Part shown: piece after piece, positions 35,465 to 44,360 of the stretch
Layout of the letters: each line of letters opens with the position of its first letter
Numbering within the stretch: the first letter of the stretch is position 1
DNA from: Vibrio penaeicida
GTDB taxonomy: Bacteria > Pseudomonadota > Gammaproteobacteria > Enterobacterales > Vibrionaceae
NCBI RefSeq assembly: GCF_030689305.1
Contig: NZ_JAUYVM010000010.1
Coordinates: forward strand, 124,001-188,000
Direction of reading: 5' to 3'
Length of the DNA stretch: 64,000 bases
Notes under the pieces: generated by a model
Told to the model about the DNA's origin: nothing
Seen by the model: only the letters and a program-made list of their open reading frames with translations
Databases searched by the model: none
Program-made: the position numbers and the translations under genes

Positions 35465-36307
35465 ATGGAACGTATATTCAAACTCAAACCCTTAGAGCAG
35501 GTGGTCGTTCAGTTCTTATTGCTGACATGGGCTCTGATTGTCGCACTTCCTTTTGGCTTGGCTTTCATTAACTCGGTGAAAGGAAATCTAGGGCAGGTGA
35601 TCCGCTCGCCATTTGGTATGCCACAAGAATGGCATTTTGAAAATTACCTCAGCGCTTGGGAGCAAGCGAATTTCAGCAGCTACTTTTTAAATTCATTGAT
35701 CATCAGCCTCGGCACGGTTGTGCTTGCCGTTGCATTCAGCACCATGGTGGCGTTTGTACTTGCACGAGTACAATTTAAAGGCAATAGGCTGATTTTCATA
35801 CTATTTATGCTGGGTGTTATTGTCCCTCTTCGCTTGGCTATGGCGCCGTTGTTTGTCGTAGTCCAGAGCTTGGATCTTTTAAACTCTTTACTCGGCATTA
35901 TTTTGGTTCAAGCAGCAAGTATGATGCCCGTCGCGGTTTTCATACTCAGTACTTTCTTCAAAAATCTGTCGCCTGAAATAGAACAGGCAGCGCGGGTGGA
36001 TGGCGCTTTGCCTTTCCAAATCTACTGGCGCATTGTGTTGCCATTGGTTAAGCCTGCGATTGCGACGGTAGCATTGCTGTCGTTTGTGAGTGCTTGGAAT
36101 GAATACATCTTCCCTCTATTGTTCTTACAAGATAGGGACTTGTATCCGTTAACGCTTGGCTTACAAGAGTTTCAAAATGAATTTGCCATTCAGTGGCATA
36201 TGATGTTCGCAGGTTTGATCATCATGATGGCACCTACACTTATCGCATTTTTGCTGGCATCCAAAGCCTTTATTCAAGGTCTGACTCAAGGTGGAATTAA
36301 GGAATAA
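35465..36307 (+). CDS. sugar ABC transporter permease 2 (MalG type)
   Basis: 280 aa, six predicted helices. The EAA loop reads EQAARVDGALPFQIYWRIVL. It pairs with the preceding permease to form the membrane channel. GGGAAAGTC precedes the ATG. It ends 2 bp before the ATPase gene. Confidence 0.93.
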   Translation: MERIFKLKPLEQVVVQFLLLTWALIVALPFGLAFINSVKGNLGQVIRSPFGMPQEWHFENYLSAWEQANFSSYFLNSLIISLGTVVLAVAFSTMVAFVLARVQFKGNRLIFILFMLGVIVPLRLAMAPLFVVVQSLDLLNSLLGIILVQAASMMPVAVFILSTFFKNLSPEIEQAARVDGALPFQIYWRIVLPLVKPAIATVALLSFVSAWNEYIFPLLFLQDRDLYPLTLGLQEFQNEFAIQWHMMFAGLIIMMAPTLIAFLLASKAFIQGLTQGGIKE

Positions 36308-36309
36308 CC

Positions 36310-37422
36310 ATGGCTCACGTAGTACTAAAAAACATCAAGAAATCTTATGGTAAAGTGGATGTTCTTAAAGGCATCGACCTTGAAATCAATGACAAAGAAT
36401 TTGTGACTTTTGTTGGACCTTCAGGCTGTGGTAAATCGACCTTGCTTCGTATGATCTCGGGGTTAGAAGAACCGACTTCCGGCGAGATATTCATCGATGA
36501 CAGGGACGTTACCGATGAAGCACCTGCGGATCGTGAAATTGCTATGGTGTTCCAATCCTATGCGCTGTATCCGCAAATGACGGTACGAGAGAATATGTCT
36601 TTTGCCCTCTCGATAGATAAACGCCCTAAGGAAGAGATCACCAAGAAAGTGAATCACGCAGGGAAGATGCTAAAGCTCGACCAATTGTTTGACCGCTTAC
36701 CTAAAGAGCTATCGGGTGGTCAGCGTCAAAGGGTAGCGATTGGGCGTGCGATTGTGCGCAACCCTAAGTTATTTTTGTTTGATGAGCCTCTTTCTAACCT
36801 AGATGCTGAACTTAGGGTAGATATGCGGATTCAAATTGCCGAGCTGCACCGTACTCTGGCAACCAGCATGGTTTATGTGACTCACGATCAGGTCGAAGCA
36901 ATGACGCTAGCCGACAAGATTGTGGTGCTTCGAGATGGCAGCGTAGAGCAAGTAGGGCCGCCGCTTGAGCTCTATTATCATCCTAAAAACCAGTTTGTTG
37001 CTGGGTTCATCGGTTCTCCGAAAATGAACTTCATCCCTGTTACTGTGCTGGAATCCAGTGAGACGCAAACGACAGTCAGCATTGCAGATCGTTATCGCCT
37101 GACTTTACCAAGAAATGGCGCTCATTTAGCATCTGGCGATAAAATCACCTTGGGTATTCGTCCTGAACATTTGGCTGTAAAAGAGGCGGTAGAAGAAGGG
37201 CGTTGTATTGTGCCAATGACGATTAATGTGGCTGAATATTTAGGTGCGGTTTCTTATGTTCATTGCTACTCAGGTGATATAGAAAAGCTGAGTTTGATGT
37301 TGGATGGTGAAGAGGCGGTATCGCATAAACTGGATAATGGGCAGATTCTGCATATCGAACTTAGAGAGCAGTATTGCCATCTTTTCGATATCGACCAGCA
37401 AGCACTGCCTTTGGTCAAATAG
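36310..37422 (+). CDS. sugar ABC transporter ATP-binding protein (MalK/UgpC type)
   Basis: 370 aa. Walker A GPSGCGKST (36-44), Q-loop MVFQSYALYP, signature LSGGQRQRVAIGRA, Walker B LFLFDEPLSNLD and the switch histidine VTHDQ. The C-terminal 130 residues are the OB/TOBE-type regulatory domain of the sugar subfamily (TLGIRPEHL). As the operon includes its own ATPase the transporter is complete. Confidence 0.95.
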   Translation: MAHVVLKNIKKSYGKVDVLKGIDLEINDKEFVTFVGPSGCGKSTLLRMISGLEEPTSGEIFIDDRDVTDEAPADREIAMVFQSYALYPQMTVRENMSFALSIDKRPKEEITKKVNHAGKMLKLDQLFDRLPKELSGGQRQRVAIGRAIVRNPKLFLFDEPLSNLDAELRVDMRIQIAELHRTLATSMVYVTHDQVEAMTLADKIVVLRDGSVEQVGPPLELYYHPKNQFVAGFIGSPKMNFIPVTVLESSETQTTVSIADRYRLTLPRNGAHLASGDKITLGIRPEHLAVKEAVEEGRCIVPMTINVAEYLGAVSYVHCYSGDIEKLSLMLDGEEAVSHKLDNGQILHIELREQYCHLFDIDQQALPLVK

Positions 37423-37446
37423 CCAGATTATTTGGAATTAAGCAAA

Positions 37447-37484
37447 AACAAAGCCGCTCATTGATAGCGGCTTTGTTGTTTTTT
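37447..37484. terminator. terminator of the sugar ABC operon
   Basis: AACAAAGCCGCT / AGCGGCTTTGTT stem followed by GTTTTTT. It can also serve the convergent gene at 37525. Confidence 0.9.
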
Positions 37485-37524
37485 ATTTCAAAGTGATAGC
37501 TTTACCAGTTTCTTTTAGCGCACG

Positions 37525-38466
37525 CTACTGGCTTAAAATCGCCTTCATGCGTTCAATCACTTCCGGTGAATTCACCACAGGTGAGCGTAACATCAGTAGT
37601 GCAAAGTTATCCGCCAAGATTTCTTCAGGGTGAATAATGTAGTTGGTGTTGGTGCCGACTTGTTCAAAAAAACCTGTTAGCTTGGCGCGATCAACGATCA
37701 CGGGTTTATCGTCGTCGTATGTCCATTCACCGTTTTTATCTGCCACCACCAAAAATTTGAATTGCAGATAATTGAAGAACTCGCCGCCCTTTTTCAGATC
37801 GTATTTTTCAGAAATCGAATACAAGATTGGCATTGCCCATACTTGTTCGTTGTTCAATCCAACTTTAATGGCGTAGTCGTTTACGGGCGCATCAGGGTTG
37901 GTGATTTTTCTGCCTTCCAAGTCATCGGGAAATTCAATTTCTCCAACATGTTGAAATCCGATGCTTTGGTAAAGTTCGTCCTTTTTCGCAGAATTTAGGC
38001 GGGTATAGATATGAAAAATTTCATGAGCCATGATGCGCTTTAGCTCGATACCAAGTTCGAGCTTGTTGCGCTGCAAAATAATGGCTTTCCCACGGGTATA
38101 CGCCGCTGTGCCTTCTTCTTTTCCCGTCGTTAAAATCATTTTGATTTCTTTTGGCAAATCCAAGGGGTATTTCGATAACTCCTTTTGTAAATTGGTGTAG
38201 ACGTCTTGTACCTTGGCTTTGTCTTCCGCTGTCCAATCGAGCGTATTTGCTCGCACGAAACGGCGAAACTCCGGCTTAATGATGTGGTCTTCGGTTTTCA
38301 TGCGCGCTTCCATATCAAACTGGCTAAGACGGTGCATGAATGCATCATTTTTTCCAAGTTCTTTTGCTGACTGTTTGGCGCTTAGAAATGTCAGTTCTGG
38401 TGTGGCTAGGCTGGAAAAGCTAACGCTGACCAGCGCGGTGATAAGTAGGGCTTTCAATGTTTTCAA
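37525..38466 (-). CDS. secreted HExxH putative metallopeptidase
   Basis: 313 aa with signal peptide of about 21 residues (MKTLKALLITALVSVSFSSLA). The zinc motif HEIFH lies at residues 148-152 (KRIMAHEIFHIYTR). Later IIHPEEILADNFALL could give the third ligand as Glu, as in gluzincins. Probably periplasmic or secreted. The ATG is preceded by GGAG about 7 nt upstream. It lies alone between the ABC operon and the TRAP genes with no obvious link. I do not recognise a named family. Confidence 0.7.
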   Translation of the reverse strand: MKTLKALLITALVSVSFSSLATPELTFLSAKQSAKELGKNDAFMHRLSQFDMEARMKTEDHIIKPEFRRFVRANTLDWTAEDKAKVQDVYTNLQKELSKYPLDLPKEIKMILTTGKEEGTAAYTRGKAIILQRNKLELGIELKRIMAHEIFHIYTRLNSAKKDELYQSIGFQHVGEIEFPDDLEGRKITNPDAPVNDYAIKVGLNNEQVWAMPILYSISEKYDLKKGGEFFNYLQFKFLVVADKNGEWTYDDDKPVIVDRAKLTGFFEQVGTNTNYIIHPEEILADNFALLMLRSPVVNSPEVIERMKAILSQ

Positions 38467-38632
38467 AAATTACCTCCAACAGCTTTGGTTTTAAAATCTT
38501 TTGATTATTGCCATTGTGAGGATACGGAGACGACTTCACAGTAAATTACTGGAAGTGGTAAAAAGAAATGCGATCAATATAAAATCAAGTGCATATTAAG
38601 CTTTGATAGAAACTTAATATGCACAGGTTAGA

Positions 38633-39688
38633 TTACTGAAGGTAAGCTGATTGGTTGGCAGAATCCACTTCTTTTAAGAAGAGATTCAGCAATTCTTCTC
38701 CTTTCTTGCCATGCGTCTCTTTAATGTATGCTTTGATGGTTGGTTGAGTAACATCACGCATTTTTTGGCGTTGTTCATCGGTTAAAGAGTTCACTTTCAT
38801 TTTTTTCTTCAGACCTTCCAAACCACGATCTTCTGATGCTTCTATTAGTCGAGACAATCCTCGGTTAGCACTTAATGCAATTTGCACTGCATCGCGCACG
38901 ATTTTTTGTTCATTGGCAGACAAGCCATCAAAGAAATCGCGATTGATCATAAAGGTGTACGGTGCGAATAGGTGATTCGTTAAGGTCAGGTACTTTTGTA
39001 CTTCATTGAATTTTGCAAATGACACGGTTGGAATGGGGTTCATTTGCCCATCTATTACGCCAGTTTGTAAAGAGGAATACACTTCTCCCCAAGAAAGAGG
39101 GTAGGCTTGCGCCCCTAAAGATTGAATGATTTTTTGGTGAGTCGGCAACGTCATTGTTCGAATGCGCAACCCTTTAAAATCATCCAAAGAGGTCAAGGCG
39201 CGCTTCGAGTTGGTGACAGAGAAGAAGCCGCCTGTATCTGGAAAACCAAGTACTCGTACATCCTTTATTTCTGATTCAATATCGGACGCAAGTGCTTTAC
39301 CAAAAGGACCATCAAGCACGTCATACGTTGCGGCATTGTTGTTAAAAGCAAATGGCACATCCAAAACACCAATACGTGGATAATACCCTGCAAGTGCACC
39401 AACGGATGAGAGTGTTCCTTGAAGCTGCCCATCCTTAACCATTTGTATGTGCTCCTTCGCGCTACCCAATTGGTTGCTCGGGAATACTTGAACTTTTATT
39501 TCGCCATTTGATGCGGTTTCGACAATGTTTTTAAACACTCCCGTAAAAGCGTGCGCTGGGTTTTCCATAATGTCAGCTTTATTATCGTGACCAATTCGTA
39601 ACACCTTGGTAGCCATGGCGTAAGGTGCAGCAACCATACTGACGGCCAGCGTTGCAGCAAGGAAAGTTTTCGACAAATTTTTCATCAT
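38633..39688 (-). CDS. TRAP transporter substrate-binding protein (DctP type)
   Basis: 351 aa with signal peptide MMKNLSKTFLAATLAVSMVA...AMA. Conserved DctP features: LRIGHDN at the mature start, FPSNQLGSAKEHIQMVKDG, LRIRTMTLPTHQKII (the Arg that binds the ligand carboxylate), SWGEVYSSLQTGVIDGQ. It delivers an organic acid to the permease pair. It is the last gene of the Q-M-P operon, 63 bp after dctM. The ligand is unknown. Confidence 0.93.
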   Translation of the reverse strand: MMKNLSKTFLAATLAVSMVAAPYAMATKVLRIGHDNKADIMENPAHAFTGVFKNIVETASNGEIKVQVFPSNQLGSAKEHIQMVKDGQLQGTLSSVGALAGYYPRIGVLDVPFAFNNNAATYDVLDGPFGKALASDIESEIKDVRVLGFPDTGGFFSVTNSKRALTSLDDFKGLRIRTMTLPTHQKIIQSLGAQAYPLSWGEVYSSLQTGVIDGQMNPIPTVSFAKFNEVQKYLTLTNHLFAPYTFMINRDFFDGLSANEQKIVRDAVQIALSANRGLSRLIEASEDRGLEGLKKKMKVNSLTDEQRQKMRDVTQPTIKAYIKETHGKKGEELLNLFLKEVDSANQSAYLQ

Positions 39689-39751
39689 TACTCCTTTAAT
39701 GTGTTGTTTTTGTAGCAGGTTGTTTTTGTTTCGGGTTGTTCGTGTAGCGGA

Positions 39752-41029
39752 TCAATACCCAAGTAGCCTTGGTATAAACAGAACCAAGTCTGGGAAGTAA
39801 GCGATAGTGAACAGCAATAGAAGCTGTCCAATTAAGAAAGGCATAAGCTCTTTGGCTATTCCCTCAATACGAGCACCGGTAACGGAAGAAAGCACGAATA
39901 GACATGCCCCTATTGGCGGTGTCATCAGCGATATATTGAGAGCCAACACAAACACGATGCCAGCATGAAGAGGATGCATCCCTATTTCCGCGGTGAGCGG
40001 CACCAAAATAGGTGCGAGGATGATCAACATAACGTTAATATCCATCAGCATTCCCACCACCAAAAGCAAGCTGATGATCAAGAACAGGATGATGTGAGGG
40101 TTATCAGACAGCGAGATAAAGAAATCGGCAATCATCTGAGGGATTTGATTGAAACTCAGCCACCAACCAAGGATGGATGCCGACCCAATGATCAGGTAAA
40201 TCACCGCTGAAATCTGCGCAGTGCGGATCACCATTTGAAACAGTGCAGGAAGCGTCAGATTTCGATAGACAAAGAAACCGATGATCATCGCATAAGCCAC
40301 GGCTATGGATGCCGCTTCCGTTGGCGTGACAATACCAAATACAATGCCCCCCAAAATGATAAGTGGCATAAGCAGCGCTAGAGAAGACTGTCTAAAGTGA
40401 ACAAGCACTTCCTTTAGCGATGCTTTCTCGCTCATTTTAGGTAAATTTTTGCGTTTTCCCATGGCGGCAATAATGGCCATGCAGACTAAACACACCAATA
40501 ATCCCGGCAATATGCCTGTAGCAAACAAACCTCCAATGGAAACCCCCATAAGTGATCCATACACCACCATTAAACCGGAAGGGGGAATCGTTGGACCGAT
40601 GATGGAACCTGCAGCGGTAACCGCGCAGGCATACGACCGGCTATAACCTTGTTTTTCCATAGCAGGTACAAGAGTTCGACCAAATGCCGCGGCATCGGCA
40701 GTGGCACTCCCTGTGATGCCAGAAAAGAAAACCGATGCAACCATATTGGAGTGAGCAAGCCCACCACGAAAATGTCCAACAAGGGCTTCTGCCAAATACA
40801 CCAGTCGATTTGTGATACCCGTGAAATTCATGATTTCACCAGCAAGAATGAAAAATGGCATCGCAAGGAAAGGGAAAATGTTTAAGCCGTTAAAAATCTT
40901 GCTTGGCGCCAAGGAAGCAAAGTGTGCACCGCCAACATCAAACATTCCCGTGATACCCGCAACACCAAGAGCGATGGCAATGGGAGCACCAAGTAACATC
41001 AATAAGAGAAACAGCCCACCAATTAACAT
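39752..41029 (-). CDS. TRAP transporter large permease (DctM type)
   Basis: 425 aa with about 12 hydrophobic segments and the DctM N-terminus (GAPIAIALGVAGITGMFD). Family blocks GSATADAAAFG, IGPTIPPSGLMVVYG and TPTEAASIAVAYA are visible. It couples Na+ movement to solute import. The first 7 nt overlap the end of dctQ (ATGTTAA). Confidence 0.95.
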   Translation of the reverse strand: MLIGGLFLLLMLLGAPIAIALGVAGITGMFDVGGAHFASLAPSKIFNGLNIFPFLAMPFFILAGEIMNFTGITNRLVYLAEALVGHFRGGLAHSNMVASVFFSGITGSATADAAAFGRTLVPAMEKQGYSRSYACAVTAAGSIIGPTIPPSGLMVVYGSLMGVSIGGLFATGILPGLLVCLVCMAIIAAMGKRKNLPKMSEKASLKEVLVHFRQSSLALLMPLIILGGIVFGIVTPTEAASIAVAYAMIIGFFVYRNLTLPALFQMVIRTAQISAVIYLIIGSASILGWWLSFNQIPQMIADFFISLSDNPHIILFLIISLLLVVGMLMDINVMLIILAPILVPLTAEIGMHPLHAGIVFVLALNISLMTPPIGACLFVLSSVTGARIEGIAKELMPFLIGQLLLLFTIAYFPDLVLFIPRLLGY

Positions 41030-41547
41030 GCTTCTTCCTCCTGAGTGGATGTGCCATTCGGCGTATTGTCAGAACCTAAGCAATCTTCTAACCACACGAG
41101 TAACGCTTGGAACCCGGAGAGGAAAAAGGTTACGGGGACCGCAGCATAGGCGTAGGACATGGGGAGAGAGAAAACAGTTGAGAGTTGATTGGCTCCTTTC
41201 ATAGCAAAGAAGTAGCCGAGATAAGCGATATAGAAAAAGAATGCGCAGGTTAAAAGCCCCAATACTCGATGAATAAGAATTCTCACATGTTCCGGAAATC
41301 GACGAACCACAAATTCCAAGCCCATATGTTCTCGCCCTGCAGTACAGCAAGGAACTGCCATTAAGATTGCCCAAATCATGATGTAACGTGCCAGCTCTTC
41401 AACCCACACCAATTGCCATTGGAAAACGTAGCGATCAAGTACCCCGATCCACACGTCCAATATGAGCAATAGGGTAAGAATACCTACAGCGAATTGGTTG
41501 GCTTTATTGAGCTTATGTTTGATGCTTGAAATGACAGACTTCTGCAT
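41023..41547 (-). CDS. TRAP transporter small permease (DctQ type)
   Basis: 174 aa with four predicted helices and the family segment WVEELARYIMIWAILMAVP. First gene of the operon; its start is preceded by GAAAGGAGT. The acidic tail EEEAC overlaps dctM. Confidence 0.92.
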   Translation of the reverse strand: MQKSVISSIKHKLNKANQFAVGILTLLLILDVWIGVLDRYVFQWQLVWVEELARYIMIWAILMAVPCCTAGREHMGLEFVVRRFPEHVRILIHRVLGLLTCAFFFYIAYLGYFFAMKGANQLSTVFSLPMSYAYAAVPVTFFLSGFQALLVWLEDCLGSDNTPNGTSTQEEEAC

Positions 41548-41623
41548 GACGACTCCTTTCGATCTGCAAGTAGAGTTCTTGATTTGCTCGAAAGTTAATG
41601 TAGCGACGATGATTGTTTATAAC

Positions 41624-41639
41624 TGATAAAAAGATCACA
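41624..41639. promoter_or_regulatory. CRP-like site upstream of TRAP operon
   Basis: TGATA-AAAAGA-TCACA: one perfect half (AGATCACATTT) and one weak half. It lies about 80 bp before dctQ. Confidence 0.35.
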
Positions 41640-41642
41640 TTT

Positions 41643-41738
41643 ATGATAGTTTCTAACATTGATGATTGTTATTACTTAAATATTTGAAAATAAATGATTT
41701 ATAATCAATTTCTTGATCTGTGGTGTTGAAACTATCAT
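41643..41738. promoter_or_regulatory. pair of inverted 11-mers, candidate RpiR operators
   Basis: ATGATAGTTTC (41643-41653) and its exact complement GAAACTATCAT (41728-41738) face each other with centres 85 bp apart, between dctQ and the rpiR gene. Two half-operators spaced by about eight helical turns could allow looping by the RpiR protein. Confidence 0.45.
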
Positions 41739-41825
41739 GTTGTAATTCGTTGTTTTTTGGTTGATAAATAACGACGGGTTGCCATGATTTCAAAAAAGTA
41801 ACAGAGCATACATTAAGTTTGATTA

Positions 41826-41841
41826 TTTGATTTACATCACA
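41826..41841. promoter_or_regulatory. CRP-like site between TRAP operon and rpiR gene
   Basis: TTTGA-TTTACA-TCACA, 9 of 10 half-site positions match TGTGA-N6-TCACA. It would fit carbon catabolite control of the TRAP genes. The same sequence partly resembles an FNR box (TTGATTTACATCAC). Confidence 0.45.
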
Positions 41842-42051
41842 AGTTAAAAATTGACGAGTTTGTAGAGGGTATTTTTAATTTATTAATTATTATGAATAAA
41901 ATTGGATTTGGCGTGTGATTTCTGCTTTTTTGAAATGTAACAATTCTGATGGTCCGAGTAAGGCTATTTAGTGACCTAGCGCTCATTGAGCATCGGTAGA
42001 GTATGGCAAGATGTTCAATTCTGTTAGAAAATATCTAACTAATAAAATGTT

Positions 42052-42066
42052 AGGATCAACGATCCT
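42052..42066. promoter_or_regulatory. short palindrome before the rpiR gene
   Basis: AGGATC-AAC-GATCCT lies 28 bp before the start codon. It could be an operator or leader hairpin. Confidence 0.3.
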
Positions 42067-42094
42067 GATCAATCAATAAAAGTGAGAACGTTAC

Positions 42095-42958
42095 GTGTCT
42101 GTGGATATCGATATTCTTTCTAAAATCAGCGAACGTTATTCCAGCTTACGAGACGCTGAAAAGAAAGTCGCCAATTACATTGCTGATGATCTATCGTCGG
42201 CGGCGAATGCCAGTATTACCGAGATGGCACAACAAGCCAACGTGAGTGAAGCGACCATTACACGGTTTGCCAAAGCCGTCGAATGTCGTAATGTGCGCGA
42301 TTTGAAAATTAAACTGGCGCAGTCTTTAGCTGTGGGGCAACGTTTTATTGATGAACCTATTGATCAGACTGGTATGCAAGGTGTTTATGAATCCATAAAG
42401 CATACAATGGATATGAACCGCAAAGTGATCAATGAAGAGGATATCCGCCAATGTGCTGAGTGGATCCATGGAGCCCGTCAGACATTAGCAATAGGGATGG
42501 GGGGCGGTTCTACTATGGTCGCACAAGAGTTCCAACATCGGCTGTTTCGTCTTGGATATCCTGTGACGGCATACAATGATGGGTTGCTCGCGAGGATGGT
42601 TGCCGCGACTGCGGATAGTAATGATCTGTTGATAGTGATGTCGGTGACAGGGTATACACCAGCGATTATTGAGGTGGCTGAGACCGCCAAGCAATATGGA
42701 GTGAAGGTTATTGGGATCACGAGCAGTGGAAGCCCACTCGCGAAAGTCTGCGATATCGTTCTGCCTATTGTGACGCAAGAAACCGACTTTATATACAAAC
42801 CCTCAGCTTCTCGCTACGCCATGTTAGCGCTGGTGGATGTGCTTTCTATGGAGTTAGCCGTCAGCCATAAACGTCGTTCTCGTGATCGCCTTCGTCGATT
42901 AAAAGTTGCGTTGGATTCGCATCGCGGTGGTGGTGATAGGCAGCCTTTGGGCGATTAG
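42095..42958 (+). CDS. RpiR/MurR-family transcriptional regulator
   Basis: 287 aa. N-terminal HTH_6 domain (about 1-77; ISERYSSLRDAEKKVANYI, NVSEATITRFAKAV) and C-terminal SIS phosphosugar-binding domain (about 125-255; AIGMGGGSTMVAQEFQHRL, VMSVTGYTPAIIEVAE, GITSSGSPLAKVCD). GTG start with GTGAG about 9 nt upstream. Divergent from the TRAP operon, which it probably controls in response to a phosphorylated sugar or sugar acid. That combination occurs in sialic acid loci, but no nan genes are present here. Confidence 0.92.
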   Translation: MSVDIDILSKISERYSSLRDAEKKVANYIADDLSSAANASITEMAQQANVSEATITRFAKAVECRNVRDLKIKLAQSLAVGQRFIDEPIDQTGMQGVYESIKHTMDMNRKVINEEDIRQCAEWIHGARQTLAIGMGGGSTMVAQEFQHRLFRLGYPVTAYNDGLLARMVAATADSNDLLIVMSVTGYTPAIIEVAETAKQYGVKVIGITSSGSPLAKVCDIVLPIVTQETDFIYKPSASRYAMLALVDVLSMELAVSHKRRSRDRLRRLKVALDSHRGGGDRQPLGD

Positions 42959-42984
42959 ACTCGTATTTCTTTCTATTCGAAACC

Positions 42985-43013
42985 AAAAAGAGGTCGCTCA
43001 TAGCGACCCCTTT
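42985..43013. terminator. bidirectional terminator between rpiR and srmB
   Basis: AAAGAGGTCGC-tcata-GCGACCCCTTT stem between convergent genes. Confidence 0.75.
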
Positions 43014-43040
43014 CAAAAGTAATGTCGTTCGTTGACAGTA

Positions 43041-44270
43041 TTACTTTTTCTTTTTAACACCTGATTTTTTCTTTTCTGCTTTTTTTGCCACTTTCTTTTT
43101 GTTCTTCTTCTTAAAAGTCGGCTTTTTATGCTGAGGCCTCAAGCCTTCAACAAAGCGTTCTTTGATGTCTTCTTTTGTATAGCGAGCAACGCGATCTAAC
43201 ATTGGTTGGTCGTGTGCTTCAACAATAGAGAGCGCATTTCCTTTTTTACCAGCACGAGCGGTTCGCCCAATACGGTGAAGGTATACGTCAGCAGTTCGCG
43301 GCATGTCGAAGTTAATAACATGAGAAACATCGGGTAAATCGATACCGCGGGCCGCAACGTCAGTGGCTAGAAGCACATTAACTTCACCGTCACGGAAACG
43401 GCGAATTGCATTGTTGCGACGATCTTGTGGCATTTCACCTTGGATCCAAGCGCAATTTATCTGCGCGCTTTCTAAGTGCGCACGTAACTCGGCAAGGCGA
43501 TCACGTGTTTTAAGAAAGACAATGGAGCGCTCTGCTTGCTCAGTGATGATGTGCTTAAGGAGAGCTAATTTGTGCTCCATGGTATCGGCACGGTGATACC
43601 ACTGAGTAATTTTTTTGCGCTCACGACGTGAAGGTTCGGCATCCAGTTCTGCAGGCTCTTTGAGTAGATCGGCAGTAAAACCTTCAACTCCACGCCCCTC
43701 TAAGGTCGCGGAAAACAGCATGGATTGTTTACGCCAGCGACACTCTGAAGACAAACGATCAACGGTCGGGCCAAAACCCATGTCCAGCATGCGGTCGGCT
43801 TCATCCAATACCAACCATTCAATAGCACGACAGTCAAAACGTTCCGCTTCAATGTATTCCATTAAACGACCTGGTGTCGCAACAACAATATCTTGAGTAG
43901 TGGAAAGGATGTCGGCATGTTCTTGGTACTGAACGCCACCCGTGATGGTGAAGATCTTTAAATTCGTATTTTTCGCCAATGCTCTCGCTTGATCCGCAAC
44001 CTGCATTGCCAATTCGCGAGTAGGAGTCAGGATCAAAATTCGCGCTGGGCCGGCTTTACGACGCGGAAAGTCTTGTAGGTATTGCAGCGCAGGAATGACA
44101 AATGCGGCTGTTTTACCTGTACCAGTAGGCGCAGAAGCTAAAATATCGCGACCGTCTAGTGCTTGTGGAATGGCTTCAGCCTGAATTTGAGTTGGGCGTT
44201 CATACCCCATCTCTTCAATGGCCTCCAGCAAATTTGGATCTAAATCGAGTTCAGCAAAAGTTCTGATCAC
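43041..44270 (-). CDS. srmB: DEAD-box RNA helicase SrmB
   Basis: Helicase that in E. coli assists 50S ribosome assembly. The GTG at 44270 is preferred because GGAG precedes it by 8 nt; 44285 is an alternative. Motifs: Q motif region GYERPTQIQ, I SAPTGTGKT, Ia PTRELAMQ, II VLDEADRMLDMGF, III SATLEG, V LLATDVAARGID, VI HRIGRTARAG. The sequence RERKKITQWYHRADTMEHK is SrmB-like. The C-terminus is a strongly basic Lys-rich tail (about 35 residues). Next to trmN, as in E. coli. Confidence 0.95.
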   Translation of the reverse strand: MIRTFAELDLDPNLLEAIEEMGYERPTQIQAEAIPQALDGRDILASAPTGTGKTAAFVIPALQYLQDFPRRKAGPARILILTPTRELAMQVADQARALAKNTNLKIFTITGGVQYQEHADILSTTQDIVVATPGRLMEYIEAERFDCRAIEWLVLDEADRMLDMGFGPTVDRLSSECRWRKQSMLFSATLEGRGVEGFTADLLKEPAELDAEPSRRERKKITQWYHRADTMEHKLALLKHIITEQAERSIVFLKTRDRLAELRAHLESAQINCAWIQGEMPQDRRNNAIRRFRDGEVNVLLATDVAARGIDLPDVSHVINFDMPRTADVYLHRIGRTARAGKKGNALSIVEAHDQPMLDRVARYTKEDIKERFVEGLRPQHKKPTFKKKNKKKVAKKAEKKKSGVKKKK

Positions 44271-44360
44271 AGTGGGTCTCCACAAGCGTGCGAATAAATA
44301 TTTGGGCGCGAATTATATACTCATCGGCGTTTAGATAAAATGTATTTTCTGATGAGCTTT

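Noticed and set aside
39752..39775. ATACCCAAGT at the end of dctM, identical to the first 10 bases of the 264-bp element
   Set aside because: It is inside the dctM coding end (LGY and stop), only 10 bp match, and there is no second terminal repeat nearby; probably chance.
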